Of a stretch of DNA of 64,000 nt, positions 51,929-59,111 are shown one piece after another (the first letter of the stretch is position 1; every line of letters starts with the position of its first letter). Source of the stretch: Yersinia mollaretii ATCC 43969 (GTDB lineage Bacteria > Pseudomonadota > Gammaproteobacteria > Enterobacterales > Enterobacteriaceae); the NCBI RefSeq assembly GCF_013282725.1, contig NZ_CP054043.1, positions 248,001-312,000 on the forward strand, given 5' to 3'. Position numbers and translations under genes: made by a program. The notes beneath the pieces were generated by a model that did not search any database, was not told the origin of the DNA, and saw only the letters and a list, made by a program, of their open reading frames with translations.

Positions 51929-52750
51929 ATGACACGATTAGCGTCCCGCTTTGGTCGGGTGAACTCGGTTCGCCGCGACCGCCCCCTGACCCACGATGAA
52001 CTGGCCTACTATGTCCCAAGTGTATTTGGCGAAGACAAGCATGCCTCCCGCAGTTCGCGATATTCCTACATTCCCACGATTACCTTGTTGGATAAATTGC
52101 GTGAAGAAGGCTTTGTGCCGTTCTTTGCCTGCCAGACCCGAGTGCGGGACCTGGATAAACGTGAGCACACCAAGCATATGGTGCGGCTACGCCGAACGGG
52201 GCAAATCACGCAGAGAGAAGTGCAAGAGATTGTTCTGCTCAACAGTCACGATGGTTCGAGTAGCTACCAGATGTTGCCGGGTATGTTCCGCGAAATTTGC
52301 AGCAACGGCCTGGTCTGTGGTCTGAGTTTTGGTGAAATTCGTGTACCGCACAAAGGGGCCACGGTGGTGGAAAAGGTGATTGAAGGGGCCTACGAAGTAC
52401 TGGGGATATTTGACCAGATAGAAGAAAGTCGTGAAAGCATGCAGGCATTAACGCTGTCAGCAGAGCACCAGTATGCACTGGCCCATGCTGCACTGACCTA
52501 CCGTTACGGCGAGGAGCACCATCCGGTCACGGAGTCCCAAATCCTGATGCCCCGTCGCTGGGAAGATAAAAAAGATGACCTCTGGACCACATTCCAGCGT
52601 GTGCAGGAGAATCTGACCAAAGGCGGCTTACAGGGCAAGAGCACCAGAGGACAACGTGCCCGAACCCGCGCCATCAGTGGTATCGATGGTGATATCAAAC
52701 TTAACCGCGCACTGTGGGTCATGGCGGAGCAGATGAAACAGTCTCTGTAA
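51929..52750 (+). CDS. DUF932 family protein (YfjQ/YafZ)
   Basis: 273 residues, full length for the family, with SRFGRVNSVRRDRPLTHDEL, KHMVRLRRTG, LNSHDGSSSYQMLPGMFREI and ICSNGLVCGLSFGEIRVPHK. DUF932 is very common in phages, plasmids and P4-type islands; the function is undefined. AAGGAAATTATC directly precedes the ATG. A fragment of a second copy is at 45673-45768. Confidence 0.9.
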   Translation: MTRLASRFGRVNSVRRDRPLTHDELAYYVPSVFGEDKHASRSSRYSYIPTITLLDKLREEGFVPFFACQTRVRDLDKREHTKHMVRLRRTGQITQREVQEIVLLNSHDGSSSYQMLPGMFREICSNGLVCGLSFGEIRVPHKGATVVEKVIEGAYEVLGIFDQIEESRESMQALTLSAEHQYALAHAALTYRYGEEHHPVTESQILMPRRWEDKKDDLWTTFQRVQENLTKGGLQGKSTRGQRARTRAISGIDGDIKLNRALWVMAEQMKQSL

Positions 52751-53474
52751 CAGGGATGACACCTTGGCGATTATGATCGTTTTAACCGATCAATATTGCT
52801 GATATTGATCTGTAGAATCGATTATCTTTTATGCAACCCTGCCGATACACTTTGTTTATATCCATCGTCAGGCTGAATACTTCAGCAAAAAATAATGTAT
52901 TACAGACTTTCTGGTTGAAGGCTAGAATAAATGGAAAATGGTTTTTTGGCTATTTTATTATTTCCTGTCGCTCATCAGAGCCTGATTTTTGGCGATGAAC
53001 AACCGGAGAGCAATGACGGGGGAATACGGCATATTGGGGAGCGATCAGTCACAATTCTCGCCAGGTGATGTTATTCATAAGATGCACTCCGGGATGCGGG
53101 GTCTCAAATCCTATGGGTACCAAACTGTTTTGGCTGGTTGAGCCGTAGTGAATGAGATTAATGACCGGCGCGTTATTGGTATTGAAATAACACGCCTGTT
53201 CTTAGGCGCGTTTATATTAAATATGCCGTCTGTATTATGTAGGGATCGATTAATTGAACTCAAGATAAATAATGTATTACGTAACCAAAATAGTGCCGTT
53301 GAAGGGCGACGTTTTCAGTAATACGGCCGATAGAGTCCCCTCGAACATGGCTGATATCTAGATATCAACATTAGGCAATAAATGACGCAATAAAAAATCT
53401 TACTTTGATACGGTAACGCTATTCAGCCTTGCCGGGCAGAGTGTTGTTGTTACCTCACTGATTAAGGATAAAAA
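52751..53474. other. 724-bp intergenic region with GATC-rich copy 3
   Basis: No supported gene. It holds GATC-rich element copy 3, a weak hairpin CACGCC/GGCGCG (53191-53210) and many stops. The length suggests a decayed island gene or a small RNA. Confidence 0.4.
52774..52825 (+). repeat. GATC-rich element, copy 3 of 3
   Basis: TGATCGTTTTAACCGATCAA, ATATTGATCTGT and AATCGATTAT; the GATCAATAT/ATATTGATC arms are an inverted repeat. It is the best-preserved copy and lies 24 bases after the DUF932 stop. Confidence 0.6.
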
Positions 53475-54026
53475 ATGAAAGAATGGTTCTATGAAAAGAA
53501 TGGGCAGCGCCATGGTCCGATAATGGAAACGGATATGGCCGTACTGATCACCCATGGCACGCTGGTTGCGACAACATTAGTCTGGCAGCAAGGGTGGGAT
53601 GAATGGATCCCCCTAAGTACCACCGTATTATCCGCCTCACTGAGCCAGCGCAGAACGCCCCCCGCGCTGCCGAGCCACAACGTCAGTAATACCGTCATCT
53701 GGATATTGGCCTTTGCTCCCCTGATAGGCTTTATGTTGGAGGCTTTCATCGCAGGAGCGACGACGGGGGATGAAGATGCGGCTATGGAGACCTTGTTCAG
53801 TGGTCAATTCTGGTATATCACTCTTCTTTTAAATATTGCGCTCAGTTACTGGGATGAACGTAATCTGAAAAAAGGAGGGATCGATACCTCAGGCTACGGG
53901 AAGCTCGCCTGGTTTGTTCCCGTCTATCTCTGGAAACGCGCCCAAGCCCTGACACAAAAGCCTGTCTATTTCTGGGTCTGGGTGGTCACCTATATTCTGA
54001 CACTCCTTACTTTGATAGAAAGTTGA
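53475..54026 (+). CDS. GYF_2 (DUF4339) membrane protein
   Basis: 183 residues. The N-terminal GYF_2 domain is EWFYEKNGQRHGPIMETDMA with WQQGWDEWIPLS. Three transmembrane helices follow (VIWILAFAPLIGFMLEAF, FWYITLLLNIALSYW, FWVWVVTYILTLLTLI). It is preceded by AAGGATAAAAA. GYF_2 domains bind proline-rich peptides. The role in the island is unknown. Confidence 0.75.
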   Translation: MKEWFYEKNGQRHGPIMETDMAVLITHGTLVATTLVWQQGWDEWIPLSTTVLSASLSQRRTPPALPSHNVSNTVIWILAFAPLIGFMLEAFIAGATTGDEDAAMETLFSGQFWYITLLLNIALSYWDERNLKKGGIDTSGYGKLAWFVPVYLWKRAQALTQKPVYFWVWVVTYILTLLTLIES

Positions 54027-54323
54027 GCCTCTTCGGCCTCAACCATATAACTAACAGCAAGTCTTAGCGGACTAACGCTTATCGTCAGTCTGTACTGTTA
54101 ATATATCCATCAATACAGGGTGATTAATACATTAATATTAATCACCATCATAAATCCGCCCTTCCTAAATATTTCCCTCCTTACGGATTGTCTTCCCTAT
54201 AATACATCGCACTCCAATTTATAAATACACCGTAATAAGAAAGCAGATACCTAATACAAGGGGTTCTGCTTTTATACCGTTATTGGAAATTAACCAACAT
54301 CACCCATTCTCACTACAGAGTCA
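54027..54323. other. AT-rich leader of the KlcA gene cluster
   Basis: About 300 bases with an internal inverted repeat (GGTGATTAAT...ATTAATCACC near 54118-54149) that could be an operator or a small RNA end. No supported ORF. Confidence 0.45.
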
Positions 54324-54347
54324 CTCTCCCACTGGAGAGCGTTTTTT
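54324..54347 (+). terminator. Leader hairpin 1 with T-run before the klcA region
   Basis: CTCTCC and GGAGAG with a CACT loop, followed by CG and six T, then TTTTATGG. It looks like a terminator or attenuator. The ATG at the end opens a 13-codon frame (stop at 54394) that could be a leader peptide. The downstream part of the longer frame 54283-54501 is not convincing. Confidence 0.6.
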
Positions 54348-54563
54348 GTTTTATGGGTGTTACCGCCCCGGTGAAGTCAGTCGGTGCCGGTTAATGTGCG
54401 CAGGCGGTGACTGGCCTGTCTGTTTTTACGCTGATGGTTACGCACAGTCCTGCACCCAACTGCAACTGATTTTCACCGCTCCCCAGCCAGCACACGGCTG
54501 ATAATTAATCGTACCTAAACGCCCCTAGTAAGTACTTACTCACTTTTATCACCCCACATCAGC

Positions 54564-54597
54564 AGGTTCCACGGTTTTCCGATGGAGCCTGTTTTGT
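54564..54597 (+). terminator. Leader hairpin 2 with T-run before klcA
   Basis: AGGTTCCACGG pairs with CCG-A-TGGAGCCT through one bulge and one G-T pair around TTTT, then TTTTG. It lies about 32 bases before the klcA start, so it may attenuate transcription into the klcA-radC-cbtA operon. Confidence 0.55.
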
Positions 54598-54628
54598 TAT
54601 TAACCGATGATGACACAAGGATTTTCTC

Positions 54629-55060
54629 ATGAATACGCAAATCAATACAGGTACAAACACACTCACAGCCACCCGGGTTTCTGATGCGCAACGCATCTAT
54701 TTTTGGCCAAAGTGTTTTGGCCAGGTTCCCAAATGGGCGTTGATTGAACCACAGGTTTTTCGTTGGCTGGACCGGTTGTGTGACGACTACCGCCGCGACT
54801 TTTGGGACTTCTACACCTTGCCCAACGGCGGGGCATTTATGGTGCCGGGCACCAAGCAAGACTACGTATTGTTTAACGCGCTCAATGGTAATGGTGCCAC
54901 CGTCAGTCGTGAAGCAGCCGGTATCATCGCCTGCCTGATGACCTACAGCCACCATGCCTGCCACACCGAGAGTGAGGCCATTACCGACCACTTTTACCGA
55001 TTGCGCGAATATGCCTTACAACACCCTGAAAGCCAGGCCATTTTTGACTTGATTGACTGA
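54629..55060 (+). CDS. klcA: Antirestriction protein of the ArdB/KlcA family
   Basis: 143 residues: DAQRIYFWPKCFGQVPKWAL, CDDYRRDFWDFYTLPNGGAF, GNGATVSREAAGIIACLMTY. These match KlcA/ArdB (YfjX, YafX), which protect incoming DNA from type I restriction by an indirect mechanism. It has AAGGA upstream. It starts the tight run klcA-radC-DUF5983-cbtA-cbeA. Confidence 0.93.
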   Translation: MNTQINTGTNTLTATRVSDAQRIYFWPKCFGQVPKWALIEPQVFRWLDRLCDDYRRDFWDFYTLPNGGAFMVPGTKQDYVLFNALNGNGATVSREAAGIIACLMTYSHHACHTESEAITDHFYRLREYALQHPESQAIFDLID

Positions 55061-55077
55061 CGAGCAGGAGTTCCCCC

Positions 55078-55566
55078 ATGCCACATCAGCCTATGCGGGC
55101 TTCACTCCCCACCTTGCCTTTTGCCCAGCAACAGATTATCAGCCAGGCACTGGCGATACTGGAAACCCAACTCCGACACCGTCCCTACACCTTGACCTCA
55201 CCCGAGGCAGTGAAAGCCTGGCTGCAACTTCATCTTCGTCCTCAGGGGCAGGAGTGTTTTATGGTGCTCTTTTTGGACAACCGCCACCGCTTGATGGCCA
55301 GTGAAACCGTTTCTGTCGGCACCTTTAATGCCACCACAGTGTACCCCCGCGAAGTTGTTATTCGGGCACTGCACCACCGCTGTGCTGCCGTAGTCATCGC
55401 CCACAATCATCCGGCCGGAGACCCCACTCCGAGCCAGGCTGACCGCACACTGACTGCCCGGCTGGTTAATGCGCTGAACATGGTCGACATCCGCGTACTG
55501 GACCACCTGATTATCGGTGAAAGCGAGCCGGTTTCGTTAGCCGAGTTGGGGTGGCTGCCATGTTAA
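55078..55566 (+). CDS. RadC-family JAB-domain protein (YfjY/YeeS)
   Basis: 162 residues with a complete JAMM motif (AHNHPAGDPTPSQAD, with the upstream Glu in the SPEAVKAWL/ASETVSVG region). The fold is that of metal-dependent isopeptidases; RadC proteins have no proven repair role, and the island members are of unknown function. Length is full for the short island form. Confidence 0.9.
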   Translation: MPHQPMRASLPTLPFAQQQIISQALAILETQLRHRPYTLTSPEAVKAWLQLHLRPQGQECFMVLFLDNRHRLMASETVSVGTFNATTVYPREVVIRALHHRCAAVVIAHNHPAGDPTPSQADRTLTARLVNALNMVDIRVLDHLIIGESEPVSLAELGWLPC

Positions 55567-55892
55567 CGACTATCCAACAAACCCACATCCTGACCCTTCG
55601 CGGTCTGCAATGCAGTACCGCACATATCACCGAGGACGACAATGCGCTGCTGTACCGAATTTCCCATTGTCAGGTGGCATTCGGCGATGGCGAATGGATC
55701 CATTTTACCGGCACAGGCTACCTGATTCGACTTAATGCCTGGAACCACCCGGTATTGCGACTCAGGCAGTTGGACCTCTCCAAAGCCTGCCGCCGTCTGG
55801 TCAGCACATTAATGAAACGCCATGGGCTAACCTACCTGCATATTGATGCTCTGGGCGATGTGTTGCCCGGTTTCGCCACATTCGACTGGTGA
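55560..55892 (+). CDS. DUF5983-like small island protein
   Basis: About 110 residues with QCSTAHITEDDNALL, GTGYLIRLNAWNHPVLRLR, DLSKACRRLVSTLMKRHGL and the ending LPGFATFDW, which I recognise as DUF5983. These accompany CbtA/CbeA loci. The ATG at 55560 overlaps the radC stop, so translation is coupled. Function unknown. Confidence 0.7.
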   Translation: MLTTIQQTHILTLRGLQCSTAHITEDDNALLYRISHCQVAFGDGEWIHFTGTGYLIRLNAWNHPVLRLRQLDLSKACRRLVSTLMKRHGLTYLHIDALGDVLPGFATFDW

Positions 55893-55947
55893 TGCCACCG
55901 CTCGTCGCCTGACGTAATCCCGCATTATCCACATTGAGAACATCTCC

Positions 55948-56304
55948 ATGAAACCACGCCCCACAGCGCAGGGTGCATTACCCGTGCCCGTGATTTATCA
56001 ACAACTGCTCGCTTTCCTGCTGGAGCACTACTACGGCCTGAGCCTCAACGATACGCCCTATCACGATGAACAGGTGATTACGCAACAGATTGAACAAGAG
56101 ATTTCAGTGGGCGACACTATTAATGCACTGGTTGAGAAATATGCCTTAGTGCGTATTGGTCGTGCCGGGTTCAGTGCATTGGCGCAAGACCCGATGCTGA
56201 GTAAGGGCGATATCGCCCGCGCACGCCAGGCGGCCGGTCTGTGGCGTGCGCATTTTCCGCCAACGTTGCTGTACCCAACCGAGTCCCTCAATCCTATTCC
56301 ATAG
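55948..56304 (+). CDS. cbtA: CbtA/YeeV-family toxin of a type IV toxin-antitoxin pair
   Basis: 118 residues with LLAFLLEHYYGLSLNDTPYH, INALVEKYALVRIGRAGFSA and GDIARARQAAGL, matching CbtA, YkfI and YpjF. CbtA blocks FtsZ and MreB polymerisation. The gene has 55 bases of leader and is followed 11 bases later by the antitoxin. In E. coli the antitoxin normally comes first; here the order is reversed. Confidence 0.9.
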   Translation: MKPRPTAQGALPVPVIYQQLLAFLLEHYYGLSLNDTPYHDEQVITQQIEQEISVGDTINALVEKYALVRIGRAGFSALAQDPMLSKGDIARARQAAGLWRAHFPPTLLYPTESLNPIP

Positions 56305-56315
56305 AGACCGTTAAC

Positions 56316-56648
56316 ATGAATAACCACATGACTACTTCCCCAACATGGGGCCTGAAACGTGATATTACGCCACGTTTGGGAGCCAGGCTGGTACAGGAGG
56401 GAACACACCTGCACTTTCTGAGTGACAGAGCCAACATTGTCGGCACCTTTTCCCTTGAAGCCACTCAGTCGCTTGATACGGTATTCCCCGCGCTGATAAC
56501 CAAACTGGAGTCGCAGTTGCTGTCCGGTCAGCTTGACCCTCGCCGTCAGCAGTGCCTTACGGTCCGGCTCGGGGGATTTGTCTGTGACGCCGATACGCTG
56601 GGCAGTCACGGTTATGTCTATATCGCGGTGTATCAAGAACTGTCTTGA
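56316..56648 (+). CDS. cbeA: CbeA/YeeU-family antitoxin of a type IV toxin-antitoxin pair
   Basis: 110 residues: SPTWGLKRDITPRLGARLVQ, then EGTHLHFLSDRANIVGTFS, RQQCLTVRLGGF and the ending CDADTLGSHGYVYIAVY. This matches CbeA, which stabilises FtsZ/MreB filaments rather than binding the toxin. I chose the ATG at 56316; another ATG is four codons later. It lies behind the toxin gene. Confidence 0.9.
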   Translation: MNNHMTTSPTWGLKRDITPRLGARLVQEGTHLHFLSDRANIVGTFSLEATQSLDTVFPALITKLESQLLSGQLDPRRQQCLTVRLGGFVCDADTLGSHGYVYIAVYQELS

Positions 56649-56686
56649 ACGGCAGGTACTGGCACCTGAAACATTCCTCTTCCTCG

Positions 56687-56718
56687 ACGCCAACAACAAT
56701 AGTTGGCGTTTTGCTTTT
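56687..56718 (+). terminator. Leader hairpin with T-run before the DUF4942 gene
   Basis: ACGCCAAC and GTTGGCGT with a 7-base loop, followed by TTTGCTTTT and then ATGG. It resembles leader hairpin 1 (CG, T-run, ATGG). It lies just after the cbeA stop and before the DUF4942 start at 56733, so it can end the operon or attenuate DUF4942 transcription. Confidence 0.7.
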
Positions 56719-56732
56719 ATGGAGTTCCTACG

Positions 56733-57593
56733 ATGTCTACTTCACTCAGCACAGTTATCGATGAGCCACAGGTTCTAACCGGCCACACCGATGTGATTTG
56801 CTCCACCAGTATTGAACGTATCATCACCGTGCGTAACACCGCGCTGGTGCAGATTGACGCGCTTATCCACCAGCTTGAGGATATTTCAGCCATCACCAAC
56901 AGCATTGGCGGTGGAATAGCAAAAGACTGGGCCATGCGACAAGACTTCCGTACTGGCTGTTGGTTCATGGAGAAAGCAGAAACTGCCATGAAAGTGATTA
57001 CCTGCAATCTCGATCGCGGTATATGGCGAGATCTGATGTTGAAATCGGGGATGCTCAGTTTGATGGACGCTCAGGCGCGTGACCAGTGGTACAGGAACCT
57101 TGAGGGGGATAATATTCCTGCCATCAGCGAAGCCAACATACTCAGTACCTTTGAGCAACTCCACCAGCAGAAGGACGAGGTATTTGAACGCGGGGTCATC
57201 AATTTATTCAAAGGATTATCCTGGCACTATAAAACCAACAGTCCATGCCAATTTGGCAAAAAAATAATCATTAGCAATTTGGTCAGTTGCAACCAATGGG
57301 GCTTTACCCTGAACCACGGTTACCGGCGAGACCAGTTGGCAGACCTGGAGCGCATGTTACACTTGCTGGACGGTAAAGCGATCCCGGATAACCGGGGCGA
57401 TGTGACAAGCCGGTTGTATGAGCATATTCGTGCCAATCCGCATATAGCGAAAGTTTATGAAGACGATTACTTTTCGATAAAATACTTCATGAAGGGATCA
57501 GCGCACTTGGTCTTTAAACGATCAGACTTAGTGAATAATATGAATGATATTGTGGCGAAGCACTATCCAGAGATGCTGGCAACTCGCGTGTAA
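56733..57593 (+). CDS. DUF4942 family protein
   Basis: About 286 residues: SNLVSCNQWGFTLNHGYRRD, DQLADLERMLHLLDGKAIPD and YFSIKYFMKGSAHLVFKRSD, typical of DUF4942, the usual last gene of CbtA-type islands. I chose the ATG at 56733, behind GGAGTT. Function unknown; weak likeness to methyltransferase-like island proteins has been suggested for the family, which I cannot confirm. Confidence 0.88.
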   Translation: MSTSLSTVIDEPQVLTGHTDVICSTSIERIITVRNTALVQIDALIHQLEDISAITNSIGGGIAKDWAMRQDFRTGCWFMEKAETAMKVITCNLDRGIWRDLMLKSGMLSLMDAQARDQWYRNLEGDNIPAISEANILSTFEQLHQQKDEVFERGVINLFKGLSWHYKTNSPCQFGKKIIISNLVSCNQWGFTLNHGYRRDQLADLERMLHLLDGKAIPDNRGDVTSRLYEHIRANPHIAKVYEDDYFSIKYFMKGSAHLVFKRSDLVNNMNDIVAKHYPEMLATRV

Positions 57594-57767
57594 GTATTGC
57601 ACCTAACATGCTACTGTCATCAAGTCATATCGCTGTTTGGTTACTACAACTTTTCTCCCATACTAGCCTGTGCAAAAGCCACAAAAGTTAGAGAGGGTAC
57701 AAATGTGGGCACAAAAATAATCGAATTATATAAAATAGTTATATTACATGAAGATAATATCAAAGGG
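57594..57767. other. Island end, arm region
   Basis: AT-rich DNA between DUF4942 and the tRNA-Phe fragment. It includes repeated GGGTACAAA/GTGGGCACAAAA-type segments, which look like integrase arm-binding sites at P4-type island ends; that is inference. Confidence 0.35.
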
Positions 57768-57787
57768 CGATTCCGAGTCCGGCACCA
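57768..57787 (+). other. Attachment site: 3' end of tRNA-Phe (attR)
   Basis: The 20 bases include GATTCCGAGTCC and GGCACCA, matching the last 20 bases of enterobacterial tRNA-Phe (T-arm to CCA) except for one missing G. A native-looking terminator follows. There is no complete tRNA here, so it marks the right end of an island integrated at pheV/pheU; the intact tRNA and integrase should lie outside the window to the left. Confidence 0.75.
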
Positions 57788-57800
57788 TCTTATTATCAAT

Positions 57801-57824
57801 GGACGTCAATCGACGTCCGTTTTT
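57801..57824 (+). terminator. Terminator downstream of the tRNA-Phe fragment
   Basis: GGACGTC and GACGTCC with an AATC loop, followed by G and a T-run. It is probably the tRNA-Phe terminator, and it also ends rightward transcripts from the island. Confidence 0.8.
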
Positions 57825-57871
57825 GCATTTAAAATCCTGCTGTTACTGCTATCAGGTGGCACATTTACCGT

Positions 57872-59095
57872 TCAGACTGTGCTAGTAGTTACTCGCCATT
57901 TGTGTAGTCGATGCAATGCCTCATCAAGTATCTCGTCGGATTGCACCAATGCAATACGTACCCGACCCGCACCACCAGACCCGAAACCGCTACCGGGAGT
58001 CAGCAGTACACCTGTCGCCTCAAATAATGTTTCAACAAAGTGTAAATCATCGCCTGCAAAGCCAGGTGGCAGCGGTGCCCAGAGAAAGAAAGTGCCTTGC
58101 GAGGGGGGAATGTTCCAGCCCAAAGATGCCGCACCATCAACAAATCGACGCATACGCGCAGCATAAATTATACTATTGCGTGCTGCTATGGTTTCCAGCT
58201 CATCGAGCATCTCTGCCGCCACGCACTGTAGCGGCAGAAAAGTACCGAAGTCAGTGTTGAATTTTGCGGCGCGGATCTTTTCTACCAGTTGCGGTGCCCC
58301 TGCAGCGAAGCCGATGCGCCAGCCCGCAATACCACATGATTTGCTCAGGCTATGCAGCTCCAGCACACGTGACAATGCCCCCGGTTCCGGTAAAGCGGCA
58401 CCGCCCAACGTGCCGTTACTCTGTAATTCAAAACTAATCTCGGCGTAGGCCCGGTCAATCACCACCCAAAGATCGTGGCGCTGGGCAAAATCCAGCACTT
58501 CTCGCAGCTTACCTGGCGACAGTTCCACACCAGTAGGATTATTTGGCGAGCAGATCACCAGCACTCGCGCGCCTGCTAATTGTTCAGCACGCAGAGATCC
58601 CAGTTGGGGTTGTCCCCGTTCATCACAAGTGAATAATTCTACGCGCGCACCTATCAACCGGGCACAGCTTTGGTAGACGGCGTAGGATGGATCAGCCATA
58701 AGCACCGTCTCGCCGGGGGTCAGGCAAGCTAACAGGCTGTAAAATATGCCTTCTTTGGAGCCGAGCAGATCAACAACATGGCGCTCTGGATCGAGTAAAA
58801 CAGGTGCATCAGACGGTAAAAATCGACGCTGATAATAGGCAGCGAAGCGTTGCCGCAAATGACGGTTGATATCGGGACGGAACTCGCCATAACCGTGTAG
58901 ATCGTCGCGGCTAACAAAGTGTTGCAGGCGCTGACGCCATCGCAGGTCCGGGGCTAAATCGGGATTACCGATGGATAAATCCAGCAGGGCTGAGCCAGCG
59001 AAATCAGGCATATCTGGCCGGGGGTGGTGGCGCTCAACCATTGTTTTAAGTCGGATAAAAACATCATTCGGCGTGGGATCGGTCATCGATTTCAT
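57872..59095 (-). CDS. Class I/II PLP-dependent aminotransferase
   Basis: About 407 residues, fold type I: SKEGIFYSLLACLTPGETVL, MADPSYAVYQSCARLIGARV, CSPNNPTGVELSP, then the PLP lysine in HSLSKSCGIAGWRIGF (about Lys252). The substrate is not readable from sequence. It lies 16 bases after the PLP decarboxylase and is transcribed with it. I chose the ATG at 59095 because the longer frame begins with a TTG overlapping the decarboxylase. The pair may process an amino-acid precursor of a secondary metabolite. Confidence 0.85.
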   Translation of the reverse strand: MKSMTDPTPNDVFIRLKTMVERHHPRPDMPDFAGSALLDLSIGNPDLAPDLRWRQRLQHFVSRDDLHGYGEFRPDINRHLRQRFAAYYQRRFLPSDAPVLLDPERHVVDLLGSKEGIFYSLLACLTPGETVLMADPSYAVYQSCARLIGARVELFTCDERGQPQLGSLRAEQLAGARVLVICSPNNPTGVELSPGKLREVLDFAQRHDLWVVIDRAYAEISFELQSNGTLGGAALPEPGALSRVLELHSLSKSCGIAGWRIGFAAGAPQLVEKIRAAKFNTDFGTFLPLQCVAAEMLDELETIAARNSIIYAARMRRFVDGAASLGWNIPPSQGTFFLWAPLPPGFAGDDLHFVETLFEATGVLLTPGSGFGSGGAGRVRIALVQSDEILDEALHRLHKWRVTTSTV

Positions 59096-59111
59096 AGCTG
59101 CAGCTCTCAGT

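Noticed and set aside
54283..54501. 72-codon frame before klcA
   Set aside because: It spans a terminator-like hairpin and has no ribosome site; the first half cannot be coding.
55198..55506. Minus-strand frame over the RadC gene
   Set aside because: Shadow of a gene with a complete JAMM motif.
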